A DNA stretch of 8,219 nt from an uncultured Gemmatimonadota bacterium. Lineage in GTDB: Bacteria > Gemmatimonadota > Gemmatimonadetes > Gemmatimonadales > GWC2-71-9. The position numbers and the translations under genes were made by a program. Where the stretch lies: the NCBI GenBank assembly GCA_946480845.1, contig CAMLLJ010000120.1, positions 1 to 8,219 of the forward strand, read 5' to 3'. Positions 1 through 6,315 of this stretch are shown one piece after another. Numbering within the stretch: position 1 is the stretch's first letter; each line of letters opens with the position of its first letter. The notes below the pieces were generated by a model. It was not told the origin of the DNA. It did no database searches and saw nothing but the letters and a program-made list of their open reading frames with translations.

Positions 1-345
1 AGCATGCACATCATGCTCGTGTCGGTCCGCGAGCGGACCCGCGAGATCGGCATCCGCAAGGCCATCGGCGCCCGCCGCCGCGACATCCTGGTGCAGTTCC
101 TCTCCGAGTCGGTGGCGATCTTGGGCGCCGGGAGCGTGCTCGGCGCGGCACTCGGGCTCGGCGGCGCGAGCCTGGTCGCCGCCGTCATGCGCGCGAAGAC
201 CGGCGCCCAGGTGCATGCGGGATTCACCTGGACGTCGGTCATGGTCGCGGCCGGTGTCGCCATCGTCACCGGCCTCGCCTTCGGTACCTACCCGGCGCTC
301 CGGGCGGCGCGCATCTCACCGATCGACGCGATCCGGCACGAGTAG
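1..345 (+). CDS. ABC transporter permease, MacB/FtsX type (3' end only)
   Basis: This is the C-terminal part (114 residues) of an integral membrane permease of the MacB/FtsX family. The gene enters from the left edge, so its true start is outside the window. Near the beginning is the family's cytoplasmic signature, RERTREIGIRKAIGA, at about visible residues 10-24. Two hydrophobic segments follow, at about residues 36-62 and 77-98. The ending YPALRAARISPIDAIRHE is the usual C-terminus of these permeases. Family members work with an ATPase to drive mechanotransmission or export of peptides, lipoproteins or macrolides from the inner membrane. The substrate cannot be told from this fragment. The stop is TAG at 343-345, directly before a hairpin. 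Family assignment is secure, the exact transporter is not. Confidence 0.93.
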   Translation, partial: SMHIMLVSVRERTREIGIRKAIGARRRDILVQFLSESVAILGAGSVLGAALGLGGASLVAAVMRAKTGAQVHAGFTWTSVMVAAGVAIVTGLAFGTYPALRAARISPIDAIRHE

Positions 346-367
346 CGCCGGCCGCGTACGCGCGGCC
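346..367. terminator. Hairpin filling the gap between two convergent genes
   Basis: A perfect 7-bp G+C stem (350-356 with 361-367) closes a TACG tetraloop at 357-360, which is of the stable UNCG class in RNA. It occupies almost the whole space between the TAG of the permease and the TGA of the opposing vWA gene. There is no T-tract on either side, so it is not a classical intrinsic terminator. It could still slow or end transcription from both directions, or protect both 3' ends. The function is inferred from position and structure only. Confidence 0.45.
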
Positions 368-2308
368 TCATTCGCGCACGGCCACCCCGATGGTGCGCGC
401 CATCTCCACCAGCCGGATGAACTCCGCGCGGTACCCGTCGGCATCGGCGCCCCGCGTCTCGCGCGCGAGCGCGAGCACGTCCTCCAGCGTCGCCGACCCC
501 CGGTGCTCCGAGTTGCGCAGCACCATCCCGAACGCCGCCACCGACGCCGCGAAGCCGAAGTCGCCGCGCAGCTCGCGCTGCTCGTCGCGCACCCGCACGG
601 TGTGGCGCATGAGGCGGCTCCGGCTGGACGTGGGCGGCTTGTAGCGGAGCTGCACGGTCAGCCATTCGTCGCCGTGCGCCGCCACCGGCTCGATCTCCGG
701 GCGCTGCTGGTAGCGGAGCCCTTCGTCGTCGGGGATGGCCACGCTCGAGCGCGCACCGGCGGGGACGATCTCGTAGAGCGCCGTGACGCTGTGCCCGGCG
801 CCCAGCTCGCCGGCATCCTTCGTGTCGTCGCTGAAGTCCTCGGTGGCGAGCAGCCGGTTCTCGTAGCCGATCAGCCGGTAGGCGCGGACGCGCGCCGGGT
901 TGAACTCCACCTGGATCTTCACGTCCTTCGCGATGGTGAACAGCGTCGAGGTCAGCTCGGAGACGAACACCTTGCGGGCCTCGAGCAGGTTGTCGATGTA
1001 CGCGTAGTTGCCGTCGCCCTTGTCGGCGAGCTGCTCCATGCGCGAGTCCTTGAGGTTCCCGGTGCCGAAGCCCAGGACGGTGAGGGCGGTCCCCTCGCGG
1101 CGCTTCTCCTCGATCAGGCGCACCAGCTCCCCTTCGCTGGAGACGCCCACGTTGAAGTCGCCGTCGGTGGCGAGGATCACCCGGTTGTTCCCCTCGGGCA
1201 GGTGGTTCCGCCGGGCGATCTCGTAGGCCAGCCGGATGCCGGCGCCGCCCGCGGTGGAGCCGCCCGCCTGCAGCCGGTCGATCGCCGAGAGGATCGTCGC
1301 CCGGTCGGTGCCGGGGGTGGACGGGAGCACGAGGCCGGCGCTTCCCGCGTACACCACGATGGCCACCCGGTCCTCCTCGCGCAGCTCGTTCACCAGCAGC
1401 CGGAACGCCTGCTGCACCAGCGGCAGCTTGTCGCTCGAGGCCATCGAGCCGGACACGTCGATCAGGAAGACCAGGTTGCTCGGCGGCAGCTCGCGCGAGG
1501 CGTAGCGCCGCCCCTGGAGCCCGATGCGCACGAGCCGGTGCTCGCGGTTCCACGGCGCGGGGCCGACGTCGGCCGCCACCGTGAACGGGTGCTCGCCGCG
1601 CGGCTCGGCGTACTCGTAGGTGAAGTAGTTGATCAGCTCCTCGGTGCGGATCGCGTCGGCGGGCGGGAGCCGGCCCTCGAGGAGGAAGCGCCGCATGTTG
1701 GCGTACGACGCGCGATCGACGTCGATGGAGAAGGTGGAGAGCGGCGACAGCCGGGTCGAGTGGAAGCGGTTGTCCTCGATCCGGCGGTAGTCCTCGGTGT
1801 TCCAGGGCTCGTGCCGGCGCCGGAGCGCTCCCACTTCACGCCGGGAACCGGTGACGACGTGCCCGGCGCCCTGCTGCACCTCCGCGGCGTCCCTGGGCGC
1901 CGCCGGTGCCACGGTCACGGCGTCGCGGTCGTGGCGCTCGTCCTCGCTGCGCACGGCCCCGTGCAGCGTGAAGTCGCGGAGGGTGGTCGCGTTGTCCGCC
2001 ACGGCGACGCCTTCGGCCCGTTCGGTGCGATGGCCGGCGGCGCTCGCGCGGAGCGTGTAGCGCCCGGCGGGGACGGCCGCGATCCGGTAGCGGCCCACCG
2101 CGTCGGTCCGGGCGGCGAGCCCGCTCCCGATCACGGTCACCTGCGCGCCGGTGATGGGAGCGCCGGCGTCGTCGCGGACCCGGCCTTCGATGGCACCGGC
2201 CTGGGGCGGCCCGCCGCCGGGCCGCGGTGTGGCGGGCATGGCCGGCGTGAGCGCGAGCGCCAGCGCCGGCACGAGCCCGGCGGCGGCGGTGAGCAGCGAG
2301 ATGTGCAT
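368..2308 (-). CDS. Secreted von Willebrand factor type A protein with N-terminal carboxypeptidase-regulatory-like domain (YfbK-like)
   Basis: The protein has 646 residues. A signal peptide (about 1-25, hydrophobic run LVPALALALTPAMPA) precedes a CarboxypepD_reg-like beta-sandwich (about 39-115). Next come the vWA N-terminal module (about 170-270, with STFSIDVDRASYANMRRFL), a vWA domain (about 278-440) and the DUF3520-type C-terminal module (about 540-646). The vWA domain keeps the metal-ion-dependent adhesion site: DVSGS at 284-288, Thr352 and Asp382 in TDGD. The order matches E. coli YfbK-type proteins plus an extra N-terminal domain. Unlike lipoprotein relatives it contains no cysteine, so it should be soluble or periplasmic, or held by its partners. 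The start at 2308 is chosen because GGAGG lies 5 nt upstream and the signal peptide begins there; an in-frame ATG at 2398 would add 30 proline-rich residues. The ligand is unknown, and a role in envelope protein-protein contacts is the family expectation. Confidence 0.92.
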   Translation of the reverse strand: MHISLLTAAAGLVPALALALTPAMPATPRPGGGPPQAGAIEGRVRDDAGAPITGAQVTVIGSGLAARTDAVGRYRIAAVPAGRYTLRASAAGHRTERAEGVAVADNATTLRDFTLHGAVRSEDERHDRDAVTVAPAAPRDAAEVQQGAGHVVTGSRREVGALRRRHEPWNTEDYRRIEDNRFHSTRLSPLSTFSIDVDRASYANMRRFLLEGRLPPADAIRTEELINYFTYEYAEPRGEHPFTVAADVGPAPWNREHRLVRIGLQGRRYASRELPPSNLVFLIDVSGSMASSDKLPLVQQAFRLLVNELREEDRVAIVVYAGSAGLVLPSTPGTDRATILSAIDRLQAGGSTAGGAGIRLAYEIARRNHLPEGNNRVILATDGDFNVGVSSEGELVRLIEEKRREGTALTVLGFGTGNLKDSRMEQLADKGDGNYAYIDNLLEARKVFVSELTSTLFTIAKDVKIQVEFNPARVRAYRLIGYENRLLATEDFSDDTKDAGELGAGHSVTALYEIVPAGARSSVAIPDDEGLRYQQRPEIEPVAAHGDEWLTVQLRYKPPTSSRSRLMRHTVRVRDEQRELRGDFGFAASVAAFGMVLRNSEHRGSATLEDVLALARETRGADADGYRAEFIRLVEMARTIGVAVRE

Positions 2309-2313
2309 GGCAT

Positions 2314-2318
2314 CCTCC
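2314..2318 (-). promoter_or_regulatory. Ribosome binding site of the vWA gene
   Basis: GGAGG on the minus strand ends 5 nt before the ATG at 2308. It is the clearest Shine-Dalgarno in the window and decides the start in favour of 2308 over the upstream ATG at 2398. It is half of a 10-bp palindrome (CCTCCGGAGG, 2314-2323). Confidence 0.8.
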
Positions 2319-2410
2319 GGAGGCTTTCCCGGCAGGCTCGGCGGCGCCGATCGACCTGGCCGGGGCTGCCCGGGGATGCTTCTTCCCGGTCCATGCACAC
2401 ACCGGCCCGC

Positions 2411-2440
2411 TTGACCGGCCCGGGCCCGACCCGGGATTCT
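2411..2440 (+). promoter_or_regulatory. Candidate sigma70-type promoter for the DUF4105 gene
   Basis: TTGACC (2411-2416) matches the -35 consensus at five of six positions. After an 18-nt spacer comes GATTCT (2435-2440), a weak -10 that keeps the important second A and last T. Transcription would begin near 2447, about 10 nt before the ATG at 2457, leaving almost no leader. The spacer contains the palindrome GGCCCGGGCC (2417-2426). The call rests on the consensus match in the 148-bp divergent region. I found no comparably convincing promoter for the opposing vWA gene. Confidence 0.35.
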
Positions 2441-2456
2441 TCGCTGTCTCCCTCAC

Positions 2457-3311
2457 ATGCCGCCCGCTCCGGAGGTCGCCCTGGCCCGCCCTCGCAGCCG
2501 ACGCCGCACCATGCTGATCCTGCTCATCCTGCTGCTGATCCTCGCGACGGCGTGGACCGGGGTCCGGCCGCGCACCGACCGCGCCTGGTCGCCCGACATG
2601 GCCCGCATGCCGGTCGCGCGTTTCGCGGGCGACTCGGTGCACGTGAGCAACGTGCGCCACGCGACCTACACTTCGACCGACAGCTTCACGGTCGCCTGGG
2701 AGGACCGGAGCTACGACCTCCGCCGGCTCGAGTCGGTCTGGTACATGGTCGAGCCCTTCTCCGGGATGAAGGGGCCGGCGCACACGCTGGTGAGCTTCGG
2801 CTTCGCGGGGGACGACTACCTGGCGATCTCGGTCGAGCTCCGGCGGGAGCCGGGCGAGCACTTCTCGCCGCTCAAGGGGATGCTGAAGCAGTACGAGCTG
2901 ATGTACGTGGTGGGGGACGAGCGGGACCTGCTCAAGCTCAGGAGCAACTACCGGCACGACGACGTCTATCTCTATCCCGTCCGGGCCACGCCGGAGCAGC
3001 GCCGGACCCTGTTCGTGTCGATGCTGGAGCGCGCCAACCGGCTGCGGGAGCGGCCGGAGTTCTACCACACCCTCACCAACACCTGCACCACCAACATCGT
3101 CCGGCACGTCAACGAAATCGCGCCGCGCAAGGTGCCCTTCAGCTACAAGGTGCTGCTGCCGGGCTATTCGGACCGCCTGGCGTACGACCTGGGGCTGCTC
3201 GACACCGACCTGCCGTTCGAGGAAGCGCGCGCCCGCTTCCGGATCAACGACCGCGCGCTCCGCTACGCCGACAGCGCCGGCTTCTCGCGGCTCATCCGGG
3301 GTCCGGAATGA
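2457..3311 (+). CDS. DUF4105 (Lnb N-terminal periplasmic-like) domain protein, membrane anchored
   Basis: The protein has 284 residues. After a basic N-terminus (RPRSRRR) there is one strongly hydrophobic segment at about 19-34 (MLILLILLLILATAW), which should act as an uncleaved anchor with the rest outside the membrane. The body matches DUF4105: SVWYMVEPFSGMKGPAHTLVSFGF (about 93-116), and the hallmark NTCTTNIVRHVNE around Cys210. His109 and Cys210 are conserved-looking and could form a catalytic pair, but that is inference; the biochemical role of the domain is not established. ATG 2457 is used as the first in-frame start. ATG 2511 (Met19) would delete the basic stretch and leave the hydrophobic run at the very N-terminus. 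Neither has a Shine-Dalgarno, and a promoter candidate lies just upstream. The last 20 nt overlap the end of the opposing PAS gene. Confidence 0.85.
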   Translation: MPPAPEVALARPRSRRRTMLILLILLLILATAWTGVRPRTDRAWSPDMARMPVARFAGDSVHVSNVRHATYTSTDSFTVAWEDRSYDLRRLESVWYMVEPFSGMKGPAHTLVSFGFAGDDYLAISVELRREPGEHFSPLKGMLKQYELMYVVGDERDLLKLRSNYRHDDVYLYPVRATPEQRRTLFVSMLERANRLRERPEFYHTLTNTCTTNIVRHVNEIAPRKVPFSYKVLLPGYSDRLAYDLGLLDTDLPFEEARARFRINDRALRYADSAGFSRLIRGPE

Positions 3312-3765
3312 CCAGGATGGCGAAGCCCTCGATGCCGCCGTCCTTCCCCCGCACCGCCCGCCCGCTCACCTGCACCGCCGTCGGCGCGCCATCCCGGCGC
3401 CGGAGGCGCGCCCCCAGCCCCTGCACGCTTTCCGCGGCGCGGAAGGCGTCCAGCACCCGGTCCCGCTCCGCCTCGCCGTCGAAGATCCCCACCATCCGGC
3501 CCAGCTCGAGCGTCTCGCTCCGCGAGGCATAGCCCAGCAGGTCGGCGAAGGCGCCATTGGCCTGCAGGAGCTCGCCGTCAGGGGACATGCGGCAGATGGC
3601 GCCGGGCACGTACTCGACCAGCACGCGGTACTGCTCCTCGGACCGGCGCAGCGCCTCCTCGGCGCGCCACCGCGCGACGGCGGCCTCCTTGAGGTCCGCC
3701 ACCTGCTTCCGCAGCCCGATGACTTCGTTGATGAGGTCCTGCTTGGGCTTGTGCTGGTCGCGCAT
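3292..3765 (-). CDS. Small stand-alone PAS domain protein
   Basis: The protein has 157 residues. A short head (MRDQHKPKQDLINEV) leads into a charged helical stretch at about 8-45 that looks like a coiled coil, followed by one PAS fold at about 42-153. The PAS fold includes RSEEQYRVLVEYVPGAICRM, a GELLQANGAFADLLGY segment and the final strand GFAILVIPDPG. The head-coiled coil-PAS pattern is the usual beginning of hybrid sensor kinases, but translation stops straight after the PAS domain, with no kinase, GGDEF or HTH output. It may act as a dimeric sensor in trans or be the remnant of a larger kinase. ATG 3765 is preferred because the MRDQHK head is typical of such proteins. A GTG at 3828 would add 21 unstructured residues. 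It is the last gene of the minus-strand run, 66 nt after the ferredoxin gene, and its stop lies inside the end of the DUF4105 gene. Confidence 0.82.
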   Translation of the reverse strand: MRDQHKPKQDLINEVIGLRKQVADLKEAAVARWRAEEALRRSEEQYRVLVEYVPGAICRMSPDGELLQANGAFADLLGYASRSETLELGRMVGIFDGEAERDRVLDAFRAAESVQGLGARLRRRDGAPTAVQVSGRAVRGKDGGIEGFAILVIPDPG

Positions 3766-3780
3766 CTGGCCGCCCGTCCC

Positions 3781-3810
3781 CGTCCGTGGTGGTGCAGTGG
3801 GAGACGGACG
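3781..3810 (-). other. Inverted repeat between ferredoxin and PAS genes
   Basis: CGTCCGT (3781-3787) and ACGGACG (3804-3810) are perfect complements with a 16-nt loop. They lie in the only sizeable gap of the minus-strand run. No T-tract follows, so it could be an mRNA processing or stability element or a weak terminator rather than a strong one. It may also be chance in GC-rich DNA. Confidence 0.3.
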
Positions 3811-3831
3811 AGCCGGAGCGATTCGCACCAG

Positions 3832-4200
3832 TCAGGACTCGCCGGTTCCGGCGGGGGTGATGATGTAGTCGGCGACCGGGACGCCGCCGATCAGGTGCTC
3901 CTGGATGATGCGCTCGAGCACCTTCGGGGAGCAGGAGTGGTACCAGGTGCCCTCGGGATAGACCACGGCGATCGGGCCCTGGGTGCAGATGCGGAAGCAG
4001 TTGGCCTTGGTGCGGTACACGCCGCCGCTCCCGGTGAGGCCCAGCTCCTTGAGCCGGCGCTTGAGGAAGTCCCACGACGCGAGCCCTTCGCCGCGGTCGC
4101 AGCACTTGGGCTTGGTCGGGTCGGCGCAGAGGAAGATGTGCCGCTCGATGCAGCCGATGCCGAGGTCGGCGGCGACCCGCCTGAGCTTGCGCTCGCCCAT
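3832..4200 (-). CDS. (2Fe-2S) ferredoxin, thioredoxin-like fold
   Basis: This 122-residue soluble protein is of the thioredoxin-like [2Fe-2S] ferredoxin family. After a short N-terminal extension, the first strand reads RHIFLC with Cys25, followed by KCCDRG with Cys33 and Cys34. The second half carries NCFRIC (Cys68 and Cys72, C-X3-C), then the strongly conserved [16 protein letters not shown]. The four cluster ligands are most likely Cys25, Cys33 or Cys34, Cys68 and Cys72. Cys17 and Cys90 are extra. These proteins carry single electrons, or sometimes assist cluster handling; the partner here is unknown. The ATG at 4200 shares one base with the TGA of the uridine kinase gene (TGATG), so translation is probably coupled. 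No Shine-Dalgarno is evident. The flavoprotein two genes upstream is one conceivable redox partner, by inference only. Confidence 0.9.
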   Translation of the reverse strand: MGERKLRRVAADLGIGCIERHIFLCADPTKPKCCDRGEGLASWDFLKRRLKELGLTGSGGVYRTKANCFRICTQGPIAVVYPEGTWYHSCSPKVLERIIQEHLIGGVPVADYIITPAGTGES

Positions 4201-4844
4201 CAGGGGACCGCCGCCGCGCCGGCCGCGCGCCGCGCCAGCTCCCGCTGCACGTGCGCCAGGATCATCTCGATGCCGACGCGGTTCTCGCCGCCCTCGGGGA
4301 TGATCACGTCCGCATGCCGGCGCGACGGCTCCACGAACTCCAGGTGCATCGGCCGGACGGTGTCGAGGTACTGCTCGATGACGCTCTCCAGCGAACGGCC
4401 CCGCTCCGTCAGGTCGCGCAGCAGCCGGCGGATGAAGCGCACGTCGTCGGCCACGTCCACGTAGATGCGGAGGTCGAACATCCGCCGGAGCCGCGGGTCC
4501 ACGAAGAGGAGGATCCCGTCCACCACCACCACGCGGCCCGGCTCGATCCGCACCGTCTCGGCGGCGCGGGTGTGGGCGGCGAAATCGTAGGTCGGCTTGT
4601 CCACCGGCTCACCCGCGGCGAGCGCCTCGAGGTGCGCCACGAAGAGCCCGGTGTCGATCGAGTCGGGGTGGTCGAAGTTGATGCGCCGGCGCTCCTCGAG
4701 GGAGAGGTGCGCCAGGTCGCGGTAATAGGCGTCCTGGTCGAGGACCACGGCGCCGCCCTCCGCCGATTCGGCGATGGCGTGGGCGACGGTGGTCTTGCCC
4801 GAGCCCGAGCCGCCCACCACGCCGACGATCAGCGGGCCCGTCAT
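4200..4844 (-). CDS. udk: Uridine kinase (uridine/cytidine monophosphokinase)
   Basis: The 214-residue cytoplasmic enzyme transfers phosphate from a nucleoside triphosphate to uridine or cytidine, giving UMP or CMP in pyrimidine salvage. The Walker A motif GGSGSGKT is at 11-18. LDQDAYYRD (35-43) holds the presumed catalytic Asp38, and NFDHPDS is at 56-62. The lid/specificity segment PTYDF is at 84-88, and the arginine-rich [13 protein letters not shown] lies around 139-151. [18 protein letters not shown] (162-179) closely resembles the E. coli Udk C-terminal part. The usual EGIL after strand 4 reads DGIL (Asp109), a conservative change. Length equals the family norm. The start at 4844 gives this full-length enzyme and overlaps the preceding stop as ATGA. 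The frame stays open far upstream, but that extension is antisense-like Arg/Gly/Ala-rich sequence and is not part of the gene. Confidence 0.95.
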   Translation of the reverse strand: MTGPLIVGVVGGSGSGKTTVAHAIAESAEGGAVVLDQDAYYRDLAHLSLEERRRINFDHPDSIDTGLFVAHLEALAAGEPVDKPTYDFAAHTRAAETVRIEPGRVVVVDGILLFVDPRLRRMFDLRIYVDVADDVRFIRRLLRDLTERGRSLESVIEQYLDTVRPMHLEFVEPSRRHADVIIPEGGENRVGIEMILAHVQRELARRAAGAAAVP

Positions 4845-5815
4845 GCCGCGTCCGCGAAGCGGCGGACGATCGCCGCCACCGGCTCGACGGCGTGAATGCC
4901 GTCCACGCTTTTCCCGGCCTGCCAGTAGTCGGCGCCGGCGCCGTCGAGCGAGGCGCGCTTGAGCTGCCAGAGCGAGCGCAGGGCGTAGATGGTGCGTATG
5001 AGGTGCTTGGTGCGGCGCCGGCGCAGCATCCAGCGGGCGAGCGGCCCCGCCTTGAGGCCCGCCCGCTCGAGGTACGGCGTCCGGATCAGCGCCACCGGCA
5101 CGCCGGTGATCCGCTCGCTGTGGACGATGTCCTCGGCCCGGGCCGAAACGATCGCCGCCTTGTAGGCGTCGCTGGCGCGGCACTCGGGCGTCGCGATGAA
5201 ACGGGTGCCCATCTGCACGCCCGCGTAGCCGAACCGGAGGGCCGACACGAAGTCGCGCTCGGTGCCGATCCCGCCGGCGCACACCACCGGGAGTCCCAGC
5301 GGCGCCACCTCGGCGAGCAGCGCCTCGGCGGTGCGGCCGCCGGCGTGCCCGCCGGCGCGGTCGTTCACGCCGATGAGCCCGTCCACGCCCGCATCGCGCC
5401 CCTTCTCCGCCCACTTCCGCTCGGTCACGTCGTGGTACACGACGCCGCCCACGGGCCGCACCCGGTCCACCACCCAGCGCGGGTTGCCGAGCGAGGTCAC
5501 GAAGAAGCGCACCCCCTCCTCGAGCGCGATGTCGATCCAGCGCTCCATGCGCGCGCGGTAGCTGCGCGAGGACTGCTCGATCAGCGCGTTCATGCCGATC
5601 GGCCGCGGGGTGAGCCGGCGGATGAGCCGGAGGCCCTCCCGGAAGTCGTGCCCGTGCACGTAGGTGAGCGAGATCGGCTGGACGACGCCGAGCGCGCCGG
5701 CGTCGCTCGCGGCGGCGACCAGCTCGGGGTTGCTGCAGGGGTACATCGCGCCGCAGATGATCGGCAGCTCGATCCCGGCGTGCCGCGTGAGCGCGGTATC
5801 GAGGAGACCGCTCAC
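4841..5815 (-). CDS. Nitronate monooxygenase-family FMN flavoprotein (2-nitropropane dioxygenase-like)
   Basis: This 324-residue TIM-barrel protein belongs to the NMO/2-nitropropane dioxygenase superfamily, which also contains the FabK enoyl-ACP reductases. Visible motifs in order are [27 protein letters not shown] (about 17-43), the [10 protein letters not shown] segment (151-160) with His157 at the usual active-site position, and the phosphate-binding [13 protein letters not shown] (177-189). These are followed by [14 protein letters not shown] (199-212) and the C-terminal [11 protein letters not shown] (297-307). NMOs oxidise alkyl nitronates using FMN and O2. Sequence alone does not prove that substrate here. 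A basic stretch ([11 protein letters not shown], 261-271) precedes the C-terminal motif. The GTG start at 5815 overlaps the preceding stop by four bases (GTGA) and places the protein's N-terminus at the usual point of the family. Its own stop overlaps the uridine kinase ATG. Confidence 0.9.
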   Translation of the reverse strand: MSGLLDTALTRHAGIELPIICGAMYPCSNPELVAAASDAGALGVVQPISLTYVHGHDFREGLRLIRRLTPRPIGMNALIEQSSRSYRARMERWIDIALEEGVRFFVTSLGNPRWVVDRVRPVGGVVYHDVTERKWAEKGRDAGVDGLIGVNDRAGGHAGGRTAEALLAEVAPLGLPVVCAGGIGTERDFVSALRFGYAGVQMGTRFIATPECRASDAYKAAIVSARAEDIVHSERITGVPVALIRTPYLERAGLKAGPLARWMLRRRRTKHLIRTIYALRSLWQLKRASLDGAGADYWQAGKSVDGIHAVEPVAAIVRRFADAA

Positions 5816-6315
5816 ACGGGACCGAGCCGCCAGCGCACCTCGACCCGGGTGACCATGTCGCCCGCCTGGTCCCGGATCTCGGCGACCACCGGGAAGTCGA
5901 TGTTCCCCGTCACCTCGGGCACCTCGCACCGGCATTCGGCCGTGAGCAGGCCGCGCGCCTTCTTGAGGAAGTCGGCCGAGAGGCTGGTCACGATGCCGCG
6001 CACCGTCGGCGGGAGGGCCGCCGTCATGGCAAGGCCGCTGGTCATCTCGCCCAGGTTGATGAGCGCCACGGCGTGGACCGATCCCAGGTGCTGGCGCACG
6101 GCGCGGCGGTCGCGCAGCTCGACGCGGGCATAGCCGGGCCGGAGCTCGCGCACGTGCGCGCCCACCGAGCCCGAGTACGGCACCATGCGGCCGAACAGCC
6201 GGCTGAAGAGCCAGGTGCCGCCGGGGAGCGGACTGAGCCGCGCCCATGCGCGGACGAGCGCCGCGCCCGGAGCGGAGCGCGGCGTGCCGCGCGCCGGCGG
6301 TGCGGTGGCCGTCAC
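5812..6315 (-). CDS. DUF4442 hotdog-fold (thioesterase-like) protein
   Basis: The protein has 167 residues and matches the DUF4442 branch of the hotdog superfamily. After a proline/alanine-rich head there is an amphipathic lead-in ([16 protein letters not shown], about 35-50). Then comes the strand [16 protein letters not shown], then the central hotdog helix [17 protein letters not shown] (81-97). The last strands include [12 protein letters not shown] (111-122) and [12 protein letters not shown]. His81 and Glu90 lie where hotdog thioesterases commonly place active-site residues, but activity is unproven. Relatives typically hydrolyse or bind acyl-CoA or acyl-ACP. The GTG start at 6315 forms a four-base GTGA overlap with the preceding lipoprotein gene, and its stop overlaps the next start in the same way, so it is embedded in the operon. 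The longer open frame upstream looks non-coding. Substrate unknown. Confidence 0.84.
   Translation of the reverse strand: MTATAPPARGTPRSAPGAALVRAWARLSPLPGGTWLFSRLFGRMVPYSGSVGAHVRELRPGYARVELRDRRAVRQHLGSVHAVALINLGEMTSGLAMTAALPPTVRGIVTSLSADFLKKARGLLTAECRCEVPEVTGNIDFPVVAEIRDQAGDMVTRVEVRWRLGPV

Noticed and set aside
2309..2398. Upstream ATG adding 30 residues to the vWA protein
   Set aside because: It would place a proline/arginine-rich head before the signal peptide, while the ATG at 2308 has GGAGG at ideal spacing.
1836..3107. Open frame of 423 codons on the minus strand across the vWA 5' end and DUF4105
   Set aside because: It crosses a divergent promoter region, opposes DUF4105 and is low-complexity basic sequence typical of a shadow frame.
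215..3532. Open frame of 1105 codons on the plus strand spanning the vWA, DUF4105 and PAS region
   Set aside because: It is antisense to the well-supported vWA gene and out of frame with DUF4105; its product is Arg/Gly/Ala/Pro/His-rich with no domain. In GC-rich DNA long stop-free antisense frames are expected.
368..3765. vWA, DUF4105 and PAS genes as a defence or signalling island
   Set aside because: The vWA and DUF4105 proteins carry export or anchor signals, the genes are on opposing strands, and no nuclease, helicase, kinase/phosphatase or toxin partner is present.
3766..3828. GTG start 21 codons upstream for the PAS protein
   Set aside because: The MRDQHK head of the ATG at 3765 is the usual beginning of such PAS proteins; the extra residues are proline-rich and without similarity to anything I recognise.
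4845..5414. N-terminal extension of uridine kinase to 404 residues
   Set aside because: The extension overlaps the flavoprotein coding sequence out of frame and is low-complexity; the Udk family starts at the ATG at 4844.
4892..6133. Open frame of 413 codons on the plus strand opposite the flavoprotein gene
   Set aside because: It is antisense to a gene with clear NMO motifs; its composition is shadow-like and it has no recognisable domain.
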